DNA of 64,000 nt, taken from contig NZ_PEDM01000001.1 of the NCBI RefSeq assembly GCF_002742685.1, positions 124,001-188,000 on the forward strand, written 5' to 3'. The stretch is from Anoxybacillus flavithermus. GTDB taxonomy: Bacteria > Bacillota > Bacilli > Bacillales > Anoxybacillaceae. The notes below the pieces were generated by a model, which did no database searches, was not told where the DNA came from, and was given only the letters and a program-made list of their open reading frames with translations. Below are positions 53,021 to 63,200 of this stretch, piece by piece; the stretch's first letter is position 1, and the number at the start of each line of letters is the position of its first letter. A program made the position numbers and the translations under genes.

Positions 53021-53890
53021 TTATTTTGTTGTTTGAACAGCGATCGTTTCTTCATCTCGTTCTTTTCGATACCATTCCATAAAAATGAAAAATAGCATAA
53101 CCCCATACACAATTTCTTGAATAATTTTCATTAAAACGCCACCGAGCTGTTGGTCGTGCAATAGCGACATCGAGCTAAACATTTCCGGTCCACTTAATTC
53201 AAGCGACGATAACGTACTTTGCGGCACACAAAGCGCTAACGCGTTCATCCAAGCGGCTGGATCGTAATACGTCGCATATAGCGGTGTATCTGCAAAAATA
53301 ATAAGTGCACATGCTGGTGTAAGAAGCACCCCATCAGCGAAAATGTAGCCGATTTTTTTTACACCAGATAACGTTTGAAAACCGCGCACGTCATTAACGA
53401 GCGGCCACCACATCATCATCGCCGCAATAAAAATAGCTGTCGTCATAAGTGCATGTAGCCACATATTTGTTTTTACAACGTCAAAAATAAGAGGTACATG
53501 GTATAACGAAAAAATCCCATTAAACAAAAATAAGGCGATAAGCGGTTTCGTGAAAAATGTAAACGTCGAACGAATGATTTGAATGCGAAAAAGCGCTTCA
53601 AACATCCACGATGGAATGCCTTTAATAAGAAGCGGCGGCACCATTAAATAAAGGACAGCCATTTGCGTCATATGCGCGCTAAACATTAAATGACCTAACA
53701 AATCGACCGGAGAACCTTTACAAATGTAAAGCAAAACAATCGCAGTAACAAACAACGTTTTTTGTTTTTTCGTCGTTTGCTCTTTTGCACGGTTAACAAG
53801 CCAAAAATAAGCGACTGTTACCCCAACTAAAAACATGAAAAAGTACGGACTCCACATCGCCTCAAAACCAAATATACTTAACGGCATCAT
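53021..53890 (-). CDS. ctaG: Cytochrome c oxidase assembly factor CtaG (caa3 type)
   Basis: Polytopic membrane protein (289 residues, about seven helices) needed for assembly of cytochrome caa3 in B. subtilis, unrelated to the copper chaperone CtaG of proteobacteria. Family signatures are HLMFSAHMTQMAVLYLMVPPLLIKG (described at about residues 68-92) and ADTPLYATYYDP. An in-frame GTG upstream lies within the GAGGTGAAT ribosome-binding site, so the ATG five bases later is used. It has its own promoter after a terminator, separating it from ctaF. Confidence 0.92.
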   Translation of the reverse strand: MMPLSIFGFEAMWSPYFFMFLVGVTVAYFWLVNRAKEQTTKKQKTLFVTAIVLLYICKGSPVDLLGHLMFSAHMTQMAVLYLMVPPLLIKGIPSWMFEALFRIQIIRSTFTFFTKPLIALFLFNGIFSLYHVPLIFDVVKTNMWLHALMTTAIFIAAMMMWWPLVNDVRGFQTLSGVKKIGYIFADGVLLTPACALIIFADTPLYATYYDPAAWMNALALCVPQSTLSSLELSGPEMFSSMSLLHDQQLGGVLMKIIQEIVYGVMLFFIFMEWYRKERDEETIAVQTTK

Positions 53891-53916
53891 ATTCACCTCG
53901 CTTTTTTTCCGACTTT

Positions 53917-53946
53917 ATTATACTACAAACGTAACAAACGTAACAA
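53917..53946 (-). promoter_or_regulatory. ctaG promoter overlapped by direct repeats
   Basis: TTGTTA (53941-53946) and perfect TATAAT (53917-53922), 18 bases apart on the minus strand. Three tandem copies of CGTTTGT(TA), from 53925 to 53950, cover the -35 box and spacer, a layout expected for a protein-binding site. Confidence 0.65.
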
Positions 53947-53958
53947 ACGTGAAAAGAA

Positions 53959-53984
53959 AAGAAGCTAGCTAACGCTAGCTTCTT
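53959..53984 (-). terminator. Terminator after ctaF
   Basis: Perfect 11-bp stem AAGAAGCTAGC / GCTAGCTTCTT with a TAAC/GTTA loop, overlapping the ctaF stop codon and followed by TTTC. It separates the ctaC-F unit from ctaG. Confidence 0.88.
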
Positions 53985-54315
53985 AAATCCAGACGACTGT
54001 TAAAAACGCCCAAATCGTAACGAACGCTACAACGACTCCACCGTATAAGAAAAGCGCTGGAAGTTCATGACCTTTATGGCTCATATGCATAAAGTAATAC
54101 AGTTGGAAAATGACTTGCACAACCGCTAGCAACAAAATGAACGGTACCGAAAACCAGGCGGAAAATCCTTCATATCCAACCGCAAAAAAGGCGATGAGCG
54201 TTAAGAAAATCATTAACGTAAATGAAACGATTTGATGTTTCATTTCTTCCGCATTTTTTTTGCGGCGATATTGCACATCTACTTTTGGGTTTTGTACATG
54301 TGTATGATTTGCCAT
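53983..54315 (-). CDS. ctaF: Cytochrome caa3 oxidase subunit IV
   Basis: Small subunit (110 residues) of the proton-pumping caa3 oxidase with three membrane helices (about 30-50, 55-77, 83-105) and the motif QLYYFMHMSHKGHE. It stabilises the subunit I/III complex. It starts four bases after ctaE stops, within the ctaC-D-E-F unit. Confidence 0.95.
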   Translation of the reverse strand: MANHTHVQNPKVDVQYRRKKNAEEMKHQIVSFTLMIFLTLIAFFAVGYEGFSAWFSVPFILLLAVVQVIFQLYYFMHMSHKGHELPALFLYGGVVVAFVTIWAFLTVVWI

Positions 54316-54319
54316 ACAA

Positions 54320-54940
54320 TCACCCCACCATTCCCATTAAGTATACGACCGTGAAAATAAACACCCAAACAACGTCGATAAAGTGCCAATATAAGCTGGC
54401 GACGTAAAACTTCGGTGCGTTATATAAGTTTAACCCACGTTTCGCGTTGCGAACCATTAACGTTAAAATCCAAAGTAAACCGAACGCCACGTGACCCCCG
54501 TGCGTACCAACTAACGTATAAAACGATGAAGAAAACGCACTTGTTGAAAATTTAAATCCTTCATGTACGTATTCTGTAAACTCGTAAATTTCAAGCGCTA
54601 AAAAGCCTGCGCCAAGCAATACAGTAATGCCGAGCCAAAGCTGCATTTTTTTAAAGTCGAAGTTGCGCATATGATGCATCGCATATACGCTCGTTAAGCT
54701 GCTTGTAAGTAACAGCATCGTCGCTAAAAAGACGATTGGCATTTTGAACAATTCTTGTGCGGTTGGACCGTTTGCGACAGAGTCTCTTAGCGCTAAAAAT
54801 GTGGCGAAGAGAGAGGCGAACAATACCGTCTCTCCGCCGAGGAAAAACCAGAAACCTAAAAACTTATTTTTCCCTTCAAGGGTTGCTTTTTCAGGCTCTG
54901 CCGGGAACGTCTCCGGCGTTAATTTTTCTTCCACGTGCAT
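54320..54940 (-). CDS. ctaE: Cytochrome caa3 oxidase subunit III
   Basis: Integral subunit of cytochrome c oxidase with five membrane helices (206 residues). Family signatures: GFWFFLGGETVLFASLFATF at about residues 28-47, FKFSTSAFSSSFYTLVGTHGGHVAFG near 125-150 and YWHFIDVVWVFIF near 182. Its ATG overlaps the ctaD stop by one base. Confidence 0.97.
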   Translation of the reverse strand: MHVEEKLTPETFPAEPEKATLEGKNKFLGFWFFLGGETVLFASLFATFLALRDSVANGPTAQELFKMPIVFLATMLLLTSSLTSVYAMHHMRNFDFKKMQLWLGITVLLGAGFLALEIYEFTEYVHEGFKFSTSAFSSSFYTLVGTHGGHVAFGLLWILTLMVRNAKRGLNLYNAPKFYVASLYWHFIDVVWVFIFTVVYLMGMVG

Positions 54941-56808
54941 TATGCCCCAGCCCCCTTCTTCTCCGCTTCCATCACTTCTTCTTTATGAATATGGAAGCCG
55001 TGGTCATCGATAATTGAACGGAAGAACATCGCACCAAGCGTAATAAGTAAGCCGACTACGCCAACTGGTGTTCCCCACGCATGATCGTTATGGAACAAGA
55101 AACCGAATGCGGCTACAAATAAGCCAAGCGAAATGACAAACGGTAAAATCGATGGATTTGGCATATGAATGTCACCAAGCGGCTCTGCTGGTGTTAATCC
55201 TTTTTTGCCTTCCATTTTTTCAATCCAGTATGCATCTAATCCGCGCACAAGTGGCGTTTGCGCAAAGTTGTATTCTGGCGCTGGCGAAGATACTGCCCAC
55301 TCCAACGTACGTCCATCTTCCCATGGGTCGTTGCCAACGCGTTTTCCTTTTACTGTTGTGATGACAACGTTTGCTAATAACACAATTGTACCTGCTGCCA
55401 TGAAAAATGCACCGATTGTACTAATCATGTTTCCTGTTTCAAATCCTTGACCAGGCAAGAATGTAAATACGCGGCGTGGCATACCCATTAAGCCAAGGAA
55501 ATGTTGAATAAAGAACGTTAAATGGAAACCGATAAAGAACAACCAGAATGTTACTTTTCCTAATTTTTCATCTAACATTTTACCGAACATTTTTGGCCAC
55601 CAATAGTGTGCCCCCGCAAGTAGCGCAAATACAACCCCACCGACGATAACGTAGTGGAAGTGCGCAACGACGAAATAGCTATCATGGTATTGATAGTCTG
55701 CTGCAGCTGTTGCGTTCATGACCCCTGTGACCCCACCGATGACGAACGATGGAATGAACGCGACTGCATACATCATTGGCGTTGTAAAGCGAATGCTTCC
55801 GCCCCACATCGTAAATAACCAGTTAAAAATTTTAATCCCTGTTGGAACGGCGATCGCCATTGTCGCAACTGCGAAGATGGCGTTTGCAATTGGGCCCATA
55901 CCAACCGTAAACATATGGTGCGCCCACACCATGAATCCTAAAAATCCAATTAATACTGTCGCAAATACCATTGAAGAGTAACCGAATAAACGTTTACGTG
56001 AGAATGTCGCGAAAATTTCTGAGAAAATACCGAACGCTGGTAAGACGAGAATGTATACTTCTGGGTGACCGAAAATCCAGAACAAGTGCTCCCAAATGAT
56101 CGTATTTCCACCAAGCGCTGGGTCAAAGAAGTTTCCACCGAACAAACGGTCCATCATCATGAAAATTAAACCGACTGTTAATGGCGGGAACGCAAATAAA
56201 ATAAGCGCAGACGTAACAAACGTTGCCCATGTAAACATCGGCATGCGCATATACGTCATTCCTGGTGCGCGCATATTAATAATTGTCACAAGGAAGTTAA
56301 TTCCACCAATTAACGTTCCGAAACCCGAAATTTGTAACCCTAATACGTAAAAGTCAATGCCGTGTGTTGGTGATGCAAGCGATAACGATGCGTAAGATGT
56401 CCAACCTGCATCAGGTGCTCCACCTAAAAACCACGATAAGTTTAAAAATACACCACCGAAGAAAAATAACCAAAATCCAAGCGCGTTTAAAAATGGGAAC
56501 GCTACGTCGCGCGCACCGATTTGAATCGGTACAACAGCGTTCATCATCGCAAACACGAGCGGCATCGCCGCAAGGAAAATCATCGTCGTCCCGTGCATCG
56601 TCAACACTTCATTGTAGAAGCCCGCACTAATGAAGTCATTGTTTGGCACGGCGAGCTGAATGCGAATAATCATCGCTTCTAAACCACCAAGCAGGAAGAA
56701 AATCCCGCCGGCGATTAAGTACAAAATCGCAATCTTCTTATGGTCTACTGTCGTTAAGTAGTCCCAAATGACTGCGCCGACACCTTTTTTCCGAGCTAAC
56801 GTACTCAC
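54940..56808 (-). CDS. ctaD: Cytochrome caa3 oxidase subunit I
   Basis: Catalytic subunit with low-spin haem A and the haem a3-CuB centre that reduces oxygen and pumps protons. Twelve or more helices are visible. The cross-linked site is WIFGHPEVY (His and Tyr), the CuB histidines include HHMFTVG, and the haem ligands HDSYFVVAHFHYVIVGG follow (positions about 245-390). Start codon is GTG with GGGAGGTT before it. Length 622 residues, as in B. subtilis. Confidence 0.98.
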   Translation of the reverse strand: MSTLARKKGVGAVIWDYLTTVDHKKIAILYLIAGGIFFLLGGLEAMIIRIQLAVPNNDFISAGFYNEVLTMHGTTMIFLAAMPLVFAMMNAVVPIQIGARDVAFPFLNALGFWLFFFGGVFLNLSWFLGGAPDAGWTSYASLSLASPTHGIDFYVLGLQISGFGTLIGGINFLVTIINMRAPGMTYMRMPMFTWATFVTSALILFAFPPLTVGLIFMMMDRLFGGNFFDPALGGNTIIWEHLFWIFGHPEVYILVLPAFGIFSEIFATFSRKRLFGYSSMVFATVLIGFLGFMVWAHHMFTVGMGPIANAIFAVATMAIAVPTGIKIFNWLFTMWGGSIRFTTPMMYAVAFIPSFVIGGVTGVMNATAAADYQYHDSYFVVAHFHYVIVGGVVFALLAGAHYWWPKMFGKMLDEKLGKVTFWLFFIGFHLTFFIQHFLGLMGMPRRVFTFLPGQGFETGNMISTIGAFFMAAGTIVLLANVVITTVKGKRVGNDPWEDGRTLEWAVSSPAPEYNFAQTPLVRGLDAYWIEKMEGKKGLTPAEPLGDIHMPNPSILPFVISLGLFVAAFGFLFHNDHAWGTPVGVVGLLITLGAMFFRSIIDDHGFHIHKEEVMEAEKKGAGA

Positions 56809-56837
56809 AGTTTAACCTCCCTTTATCGATAATCCCC

Positions 56838-57902
56838 TTACTGAACAGATAATGTCATTAAGTATTTTGTTAATGCTTCAAGCTCTTCATCAGACAATGC
56901 TGGATAAGTACCTGTCATTTTGTTTCCTGGTTTAATTTTCTCTGGATCTTTTAACCAAGCTTTTAAGTTTTCTTCGTTATGTTCTAAAATGCCGGCAATG
57001 CGTTCACGATCCGCAAAGTTGCCTAAGTTTGGCGCAAGGCGTGCTTGCTCTGGACGACCATCAACTGGTGTGACCGCGTGACAGCCAATACAGCTTTTGT
57101 TGAAAATTTCTTCCCCTTGCTTCACAACAGGGTCTGTTGAAGCAACAGGTTTTGCATTTTTCATTTTTTCTACCCATTGATCAAACTCACCGCGAGGAAG
57201 CGCCTTCACTTTAAAGTCCATTAAAGCGTGGGACGGACCGCAAAGCTCCGCACATTTTCCATAAAAGAGACGTCCTGCTTCTTCGGCGCGTTTGTCATCA
57301 AATGTGAGGAAAAATTGGTTTGTGTTATCTGTATTTGTATCCATTTTTCCTCCAACTGCAGGGATCCAGAACGAGTGTTTGACGTCAGATGCTTTTAAGT
57401 TGAAATATACACGCTCACCTGTTGGGACAACTAAATCTTGGCTTGTAATAATGCCGTAATCTGGGTACTCAAACTCCCACCAGTATAAGTTCGCGCGAAC
57501 ATTCACGACAACGACGTCGCGTTCTTTTTTGTTCATCGGTTTTACATCCGCCAATTTAAACGTGTATAAAACCGTTGGAACAGCTAAGATGATAAGTAAA
57601 ATAATCGGAATAACTGTCCAAATAATTTCAAGCGTATGGCTTCCTTCCACTTGCTTTGGAATTTTGTTTTCTTCCCCTTTACGACGACGGAAGCGAGTCA
57701 CAACGTAAAGGAAAATGATTGTTACAACCGCAATGACGATGACCATGATGGCCGTGCTGAGCAGCATAAGCTTGTACTGCATGTCAGCTACTTCTCCTGC
57801 TGGTTGAAGCGTCGATAAAAACGGCTTACCGCAACCAGCTAGCAAAAGCGCCATGGCGGATACAAGAGAAACCAAGCGCCAATTTCGTAGCCACTTCTTC
57901 AT
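56838..57902 (-). CDS. ctaC: Cytochrome caa3 oxidase subunit II with fused cytochrome c
   Basis: Lipoprotein subunit carrying the CuA electron entry site and a fused haem c domain. A signal peptide with lipobox LLAGC (Cys24) suggests processing by Lgt and LspA. Two membrane helices (45-70, 93-118) precede the CuA domain, with ligands His176, Cys217, Cys221, His225 and Met228. The C-terminal cytochrome c has CIGCH at 271-275 and a likely methionine ligand in KMTGTYPALS. Length 354 residues. Confidence 0.98.
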   Translation of the reverse strand: MKKWLRNWRLVSLVSAMALLLAGCGKPFLSTLQPAGEVADMQYKLMLLSTAIMVIVIAVVTIIFLYVVTRFRRRKGEENKIPKQVEGSHTLEIIWTVIPIILLIILAVPTVLYTFKLADVKPMNKKERDVVVVNVRANLYWWEFEYPDYGIITSQDLVVPTGERVYFNLKASDVKHSFWIPAVGGKMDTNTDNTNQFFLTFDDKRAEEAGRLFYGKCAELCGPSHALMDFKVKALPRGEFDQWVEKMKNAKPVASTDPVVKQGEEIFNKSCIGCHAVTPVDGRPEQARLAPNLGNFADRERIAGILEHNEENLKAWLKDPEKIKPGNKMTGTYPALSDEELEALTKYLMTLSVQ

Positions 57903-57951
57903 AGCCTAATCAAACCCCTCTTTCGATTATGAAATAAAGTGAAATATATAC

Positions 57952-57977
57952 ATTCTTTCTTTACAAAAAGAAAGAAT
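57952..57977 (-). repeat. Hairpin between ctaB and ctaC
   Basis: Perfect 11-bp inverted repeat ATTCTTTCTTT / AAAGAAAGAAT with a four-base loop in the 87-base gap after ctaB. No T run follows on the minus strand, so it is more likely an mRNA-stability or attenuator structure than a terminator. Confidence 0.6.
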
Positions 57978-57989
57978 TGTAAACCTTTT

Positions 57990-58895
57990 TTAATCGATGG
58001 TGACAATAACCATTGTCACAAATAAAATCGTTAAATAGTTGAGCGAATAAATGAACATCCATTTCGCCCATTTCATATCATCTTTCATTTTAAAGCCCGC
58101 TAATCCGAGCGCTAGCCAGCCGACATTTAACAACGTCGCAATGACTAAAAACGGAACACCTAACGAAAATAAGTAAAATGGAAGCGGTAAAAGCGCCACA
58201 ATCCAAATGACGATTTGCCGTTTTGTCACCGCAAAGCCGTGAACGACAGGCAGCATCGGAATGCCTGCGGCGCGATATTCTTCACATCGCTTCATCGCCA
58301 GCGCTAAAAAGTGCGGCGGCTGCCATAAAAACATAAGCAAAAACAAAATAATCGGAACGATGTGAAAAGAGTCATCAACCGCTGTCCAACCAATAACGGG
58401 TGGAACCGCTCCAGAAATGCTTCCGATGACGGTATTGAACGTATTGCTTCGCTTAGACCACATCGTATATAAAAAGACGTACGTCACCATGCCAATCAGC
58501 CCGATGACTGCGGCAGTGACGGTCGTCATCAATAAACTTAGCGTGCCGACAGCGACAAGAAGCATCCCAAACCAAAGCACCCGCTTCGGCTCTACACTTC
58601 CGCTCACCGTTGGACGACCTTTCGTCCGCTCCATGAGATGGTCAATATCGCGATCAATAAAATTATTTAACGCACAAGAACCTGCAATGACGAGCGCAGA
58701 TCCAACGAGCGCGAAAAATACGATATGCAAATTGCTTAAAAATCCTTTTCCTGTAAAATGAAGAGCTAACCAAAGCCCTGTAAACGTCGTAATTAAATTC
58801 GAATTGACGATGCCAATTTTTACGACCGCAAGCACATCTTTTAAAACACTTGATTGTATTTTTGCTATTTTTACATCTTCGACTACATCCGCCAT
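57990..58895 (-). CDS. ctaB: Protohaem IX farnesyltransferase (haem O synthase)
   Basis: UbiA-family membrane enzyme that attaches farnesyl to haem B, giving haem O. The prenyl-diphosphate motif [19 protein letters not shown] (residues about 77-95) and the second loop near [15 protein letters not shown] are present. Nine hydrophobic segments, 301 residues. It is transcribed divergently from ctaA, which carries out the next step. Confidence 0.96.
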   Translation of the reverse strand: MADVVEDVKIAKIQSSVLKDVLAVVKIGIVNSNLITTFTGLWLALHFTGKGFLSNLHIVFFALVGSALVIAGSCALNNFIDRDIDHLMERTKGRPTVSGSVEPKRVLWFGMLLVAVGTLSLLMTTVTAAVIGLIGMVTYVFLYTMWSKRSNTFNTVIGSISGAVPPVIGWTAVDDSFHIVPIILFLLMFLWQPPHFLALAMKRCEEYRAAGIPMLPVVHGFAVTKRQIVIWIVALLPLPFYLFSLGVPFLVIATLLNVGWLALGLAGFKMKDDMKWAKWMFIYSLNYLTILFVTMVIVTID

Positions 58896-58934
58896 GTGCC
58901 GCCACTCCTCTCTTATGCCTTTGAAGGCGTTTCC

Positions 58935-58962
58935 ATTATATACACGATAACGATATGTCGTC
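58935..58962 (-). promoter_or_regulatory. Candidate ctaB promoter
   Basis: Perfect TATAAT on the minus strand (58935-58940) with ACGACA (58957-58962) 16 bases upstream, four of six matches to the -35 consensus. The weak -35 box fits a promoter needing an activator. Confidence 0.5.
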
Positions 58963-58993
58963 TCTGTATATTAAAGCATATTTCTCTGGCAAA

Positions 58994-59034
58994 TTGTGAA
59001 CTTTTTTTGTCTTAATTGTGTCGAATTTGTGTCA
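58994..59034 (+). promoter_or_regulatory. Cluster of ResD-like motifs between ctaA and ctaB
   Basis: TTGTGAA (58994-59000) followed by CTTTTTTT fits the motif recalled for ResD (TTTGTGAAT-like, then T run). Two further TTGTG sites, at 59015-59019 and 59027-59031 (AATTTGTGTCAAAA), lie 21 and 12 bases on. In B. subtilis ResD binds this intergenic region to activate cta genes; the assignment here is inference. Confidence 0.55.
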
Positions 59035-59116
59035 AAATGATATTGCTATGATAAAAATATTGAAAAATGACTGCACTTATATTTCTAGCAAACTCCATGC
59101 AAATATTCAACTACAT

Positions 59117-59145
59117 TTGTCACGTTTGCTATATTGTAAAATAAT
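59117..59145 (+). promoter_or_regulatory. Candidate upstream ctaA promoter
   Basis: TTGTCA (59117-59122) and AATAAT (59140-59145) 17 bases apart, each one mismatch from consensus. It lies about 130 bases before ctaA, leaving a long leader. Confidence 0.5.
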
Positions 59146-59197
59146 AATAAAACTTTGCGCTTTTCGACATTTTCCGCTAATATGAGAATAGAATTTC

Positions 59198-59225
59198 TTC
59201 ACACGTATTTCACATTTATTATACA
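59198..59225 (+). promoter_or_regulatory. Candidate downstream ctaA promoter
   Basis: TTCACA (59198-59203) and TATACA (59220-59225) 16 bases apart, 52 bases before the ctaA start codon. Confidence 0.5.
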
Positions 59226-59277
59226 GTTTTTACTAGGCTTTTGCTAGATAAAATTTTGTGTTAAGGAAGTGGATACA

Positions 59278-60225
59278 TTGCAACGGCTTTTAAAATGGTT
59301 TGCGGTAGCGACAACAATTGGCATGCTTTTCGTTTTAATTGGCGGAGCGCTCGTCACAAAAACGGGCTCAGGGATGGGTTGTGGGCGTTCGTGGCCGCTT
59401 TGTCACGGGCAACTCATTCCGTCCAATATTACAGCGGAGCTGCTGATTGAGTTAAGTCACCGCGTCGTCTCAGGTGTCGTCGGGTTGATGGTACTCATTT
59501 TATCGATTTGGTCTTGGAAAGCGATCGGACATATTCGCGAAACGAAATTTTTAGCGATCGTTTCGTTCGTCTTTCTCGTCTTGCAAGGACTCATTGGTGC
59601 CGCTGCGGTCGTTTGGGGGCAATCGGACGTTGTGCTTGCGCTTCATTTTGGCATTTCGCTCATTTCATTTGCGGCCGTCTTTTTATTGACGTTGTTTATT
59701 TTTGAAGTCGATAAAAAATTTGATGCCGCATCCGTTGTGCTCGACCGCAAGATGGCATTTCATATTTACGGCATTATTGCGTATTGTTATATCGTCGTAT
59801 ATACAGGAGCGCTCGTTCGTCATAAACAAGCGAGTTTAGCGTGCCCGAGCTGGCCGTTTTGCGCACAAACACGTCTATTCCCGACACAACTACATGAATG
59901 GGTGCAAATGGGTCACCGCTTTGCAGCGGGATTGTTGTTTGTATGGATTTTATTAGCAACCATTTATGCGATCAAACGATATAAACAGCAACCGATTATA
60001 TATTGGGGTTGGCTTATTGCACTTATTCTTGTTAGCTGCCAAGTCGCAACGGGAGCGCTCGTCGTCTTTACACAATTAAACTTGTACATCGCTTTAGCTC
60101 ATGCGTTTTTTATTTCATGTTTGTTCGGTGTATTAAGTTACTTTGTGTTACTGGCAACGCGTAGTCAAAAACAAAAAGATGCAACACAACGATCGAACGT
60201 CATTCCGTCTGCCGTTTTAAAATAA
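59278..60225 (+). CDS. ctaA: Haem A synthase
   Basis: Membrane enzyme (eight helices) that oxidises the C8 methyl of haem O to a formyl group, giving haem A for the caa3 oxidase. The N-terminal cysteine pair is Cys35 and Cys42 in [11 protein letters not shown], and the second pair is in ACPSWPFC. Conserved haem-binding histidines are in ELSHRVVSG and MGHRFAAG. The start is TTG, ten bases after AAGGA, giving MQRLLKWF, which aligns with relatives; an earlier GTG sits too near the ribosome-binding site. Length 315 residues. Confidence 0.95.
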   Translation: MQRLLKWFAVATTIGMLFVLIGGALVTKTGSGMGCGRSWPLCHGQLIPSNITAELLIELSHRVVSGVVGLMVLILSIWSWKAIGHIRETKFLAIVSFVFLVLQGLIGAAAVVWGQSDVVLALHFGISLISFAAVFLLTLFIFEVDKKFDAASVVLDRKMAFHIYGIIAYCYIVVYTGALVRHKQASLACPSWPFCAQTRLFPTQLHEWVQMGHRFAAGLLFVWILLATIYAIKRYKQQPIIYWGWLIALILVSCQVATGALVVFTQLNLYIALAHAFFISCLFGVLSYFVLLATRSQKQKDATQRSNVIPSAVLK

Positions 60226-60256
60226 AAGAACGAGGGAGTCCTCGTTCTTTTATTTT
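60219..60256. terminator. Bidirectional terminator between ctaA and pyc
   Basis: Perfect 17-bp stem (arms AAAATAAAAGAACGAGG and its complement) around the loop GAGT. It includes both stop codons, and T runs are present in both directions. Confidence 0.95.
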
Positions 60257-63200
60257 TCGGCTAATTCGATTAATAAATCGCCCGTTTGGATGGCGTCGCC
60301 GCCTTTGACGTAAATGTCTTTTACGACGCCTGAAAACGGTGCTTGAACGGTCGTTTCCATTTTCATCGCTTCGGTAATCATTAAATGGTCGCCTTTTTTC
60401 ACTTTTTCCCCTTTTTCTACAAGCACTTTTACAACCGTTCCTGGCATCGTTGCGGCAATATGGTTTGGATTGCTGCGATCAGCTTTTACGCGTGCAACAA
60501 CCGTCGTTTTAATGCTTTCGTCTTTAATGACGATTTCGCGCGGCTGAACGTTTAGTTCGAAGTAAACGACTCGCGTTCCGTCCGCTTGTGGCTGACCGAT
60601 CGCAACGAGCTTGACGATTAACGTTTTTCCTTTTTCAATTTCGATTTCAATTTCTTCGCCAAGACGCATACCATATAAGAACGTTGGCGTATCTAAAACA
60701 GATACGTCGCCAAACTGTTCGACGGTGCGTGCATATTCAACAAATACTTTCGGATAAAGCGCGTAAGCTAACACATCATAGTCGGTCACTTCACGCTGGA
60801 CGATATGATATAACTCTTCGCGCAACTTCTCAAAGTCGACCGACTCTAACAGCTCACCCGGACGAACGATAATCGGTTCACGCCCTTTTAAAATGATGGG
60901 CTGCAACGTTTCTGGGAATCCGCCATGCGGCTGACCGAGGTAGCCTTCAAACAGTTCAACGACGGAATCTGGGAAATCGAGCGTTTCACCGCGCTCGTAA
61001 ATGTCTTGTTCGGTTAAGTTGTTTTGCACCATATATAGCGCCATATCGCCAACGACTTTCGATGACGGTGTCACTTTGACAATGTCGCCAAATAAATCGT
61101 TGACGCGGCGATACATCTCTTTTACTTCGTCCCAACGATCACCTAAGCCGACCGCTTTCGCTTGTTGTTGTAAGTTGCTATATTGTCCGCCCGGCATTTC
61201 GTGCATATATACTTCCGTGTGCGGTGCGTTCATGCCGCTTTCAAAGTCCGCATAATATTGGCGAACATCTTCCCAATAACGCGATAATTTTTCAAGCGAT
61301 GCGATATCGACTTCCGGCGCACGCTCTGTTCCTTCAAGTGCATAATAGAGCGTATTAGCGCTCGGTTGTGACGTTAAACCAGCCATGGAGCTAACCGCAA
61401 CGTCTACAATATCTACGCCTGCTTCGATCGCTTTAGCGTACGTATAAATGCCGTTTCCGCTTGTGTCGTGCGTATGCAAATGAATCGGAATGTCGACGAC
61501 TTCTTTTAAAGCGGAAATGAACGTATACGCTGCTTGCGGCTTTAATAGCCCCGCCATATCTTTAATCGCCAATATGTGCGCACCTGCTTGTTCGAGCTCT
61601 TTCGCTAAGTTTTTATAGTAGTCGAGATTGTATTTCGTGCGCGCAGGATCGAAAATATCGCCTGTATAACAAATGGCTGCCTCCGCCACTTTTCCAGATT
61701 GACGTACCGCATCAATGGCAACCGTCATTCCTTTCACCCAGTTTAAACTATCGAAAATGCGGAATACGTCAATGCCCGCTTCGGCTGATTTCGCAACAAA
61801 CTCACGAATGACGTTATCTGGATAGTTTTTATATCCGACCGCATTGGAAGCGCGAAGCAACATTTGAAACAGAACGTTCGGAATTTTTTCGCGCAATTGA
61901 ATGAGACGCTCCCATGGGTCTTCTTTTAAAAAGCGATATGCGACATCAAACGTCGCTCCGCCCCACATTTCCATCGAAAACAGCTGCGGCCATAAACGCG
62001 CCGTCGGCTCAGCGATGCGCATCAAGTCGTTTGTGCGCACGCGCGTCGCTAAAAGCGATTGATGGGCATCACGAAACGTCGTATCCGTAAGCAATACACG
62101 GTTTTGTTGTTTAATCCATTGAACGAGCCCGTCTGCACCACGCTCATCTAAAATTTGTTTCGTTCCTTTTGGCATCGGTTCGATATAGTTTATTTTCGGA
62201 ATGCGCGGCGGATCAAATACCGGCTTTTTCTTTGTTCCGATGCCCGGAAATCCATTTACGGTAACTGTTCCGATATATGACAACAGTTTCGTACCGCGGT
62301 CTTTCCGTTTCGGGAAAATAAAGAGCTCTGGTGTCGTATCAATAAACGACGTATCGTATTCCCCTGTTAAAAATTTCGGATGTTGGACGACGTTTTCTAA
62401 AAACGGAATGTTCGTTTTAATGCCGCGAATACGAAATTCACGCAAGTTGCGTAACATTTTCGCCGCCGCTTGTTCAAATGTTAACGCCCACGTCGTCACT
62501 TTCACTAATAGCGAATCGTAATACGGTGTAATAACTGCTCCTTGGAAGCTATTCCCTGCATCTAAACGAACGCCGAAGCCGCCACCTGAGCGATATGCCA
62601 TAATTTTCCCAGTGTCTGGCATAAAGTTATTTAACGGATCTTCTGTTGTGACGCGCGACTGAATCGCATATCCGTGCACATGAATATGTTCTTGTTTCGG
62701 AATGCCAACTTTTTCGCTATGCAACGCATGCCCTTCCGCAATTAAAATTTGCGATTGGACGATATCGATGCCCGTAATCATTTCCGTAATCGTATGCTCG
62801 ACTTGAATGCGCGGATTAACTTCAATAAAGTAAAACTCATCGCCAGAAACGAGAAACTCGACCGTTCCTGCGTTGACGTATTGCACGTTTTTCATGAGTT
62901 TGACTGCCGCTTCACAAATTTCTTCGCGAAGCTCTTTAGAAAGCGATACGCTTGGCGCCACTTCGACCACTTTTTGATGGCGACGTTGCACGGAACAATC
63001 ACGGTCGTATAAATGAACGATGTTGCCGTATGCATCGCCTAAAATTTGCACTTCAATATGCTTTGGATTCTCAATTAATTTTTCGACATATACGTCATCG
63101 CTACCGAAAGCGGCTTTCGCTTCCGATTTGGCGCGCTCATACGCTTCTTTTACTTCCGATTGCGAACGAACGATGCGCATCCCGCGACCACCGCCGCCTA

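Larger units (their letters stand above)
58896..59277. other. Divergent ctaB-ctaA intergenic region
   Basis: This 382-base gene-free region is AT-rich and holds the ctaB and ctaA promoters and a group of TTGTG motifs. No open frame with a ribosome-binding site was seen in it. Confidence 0.85.
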
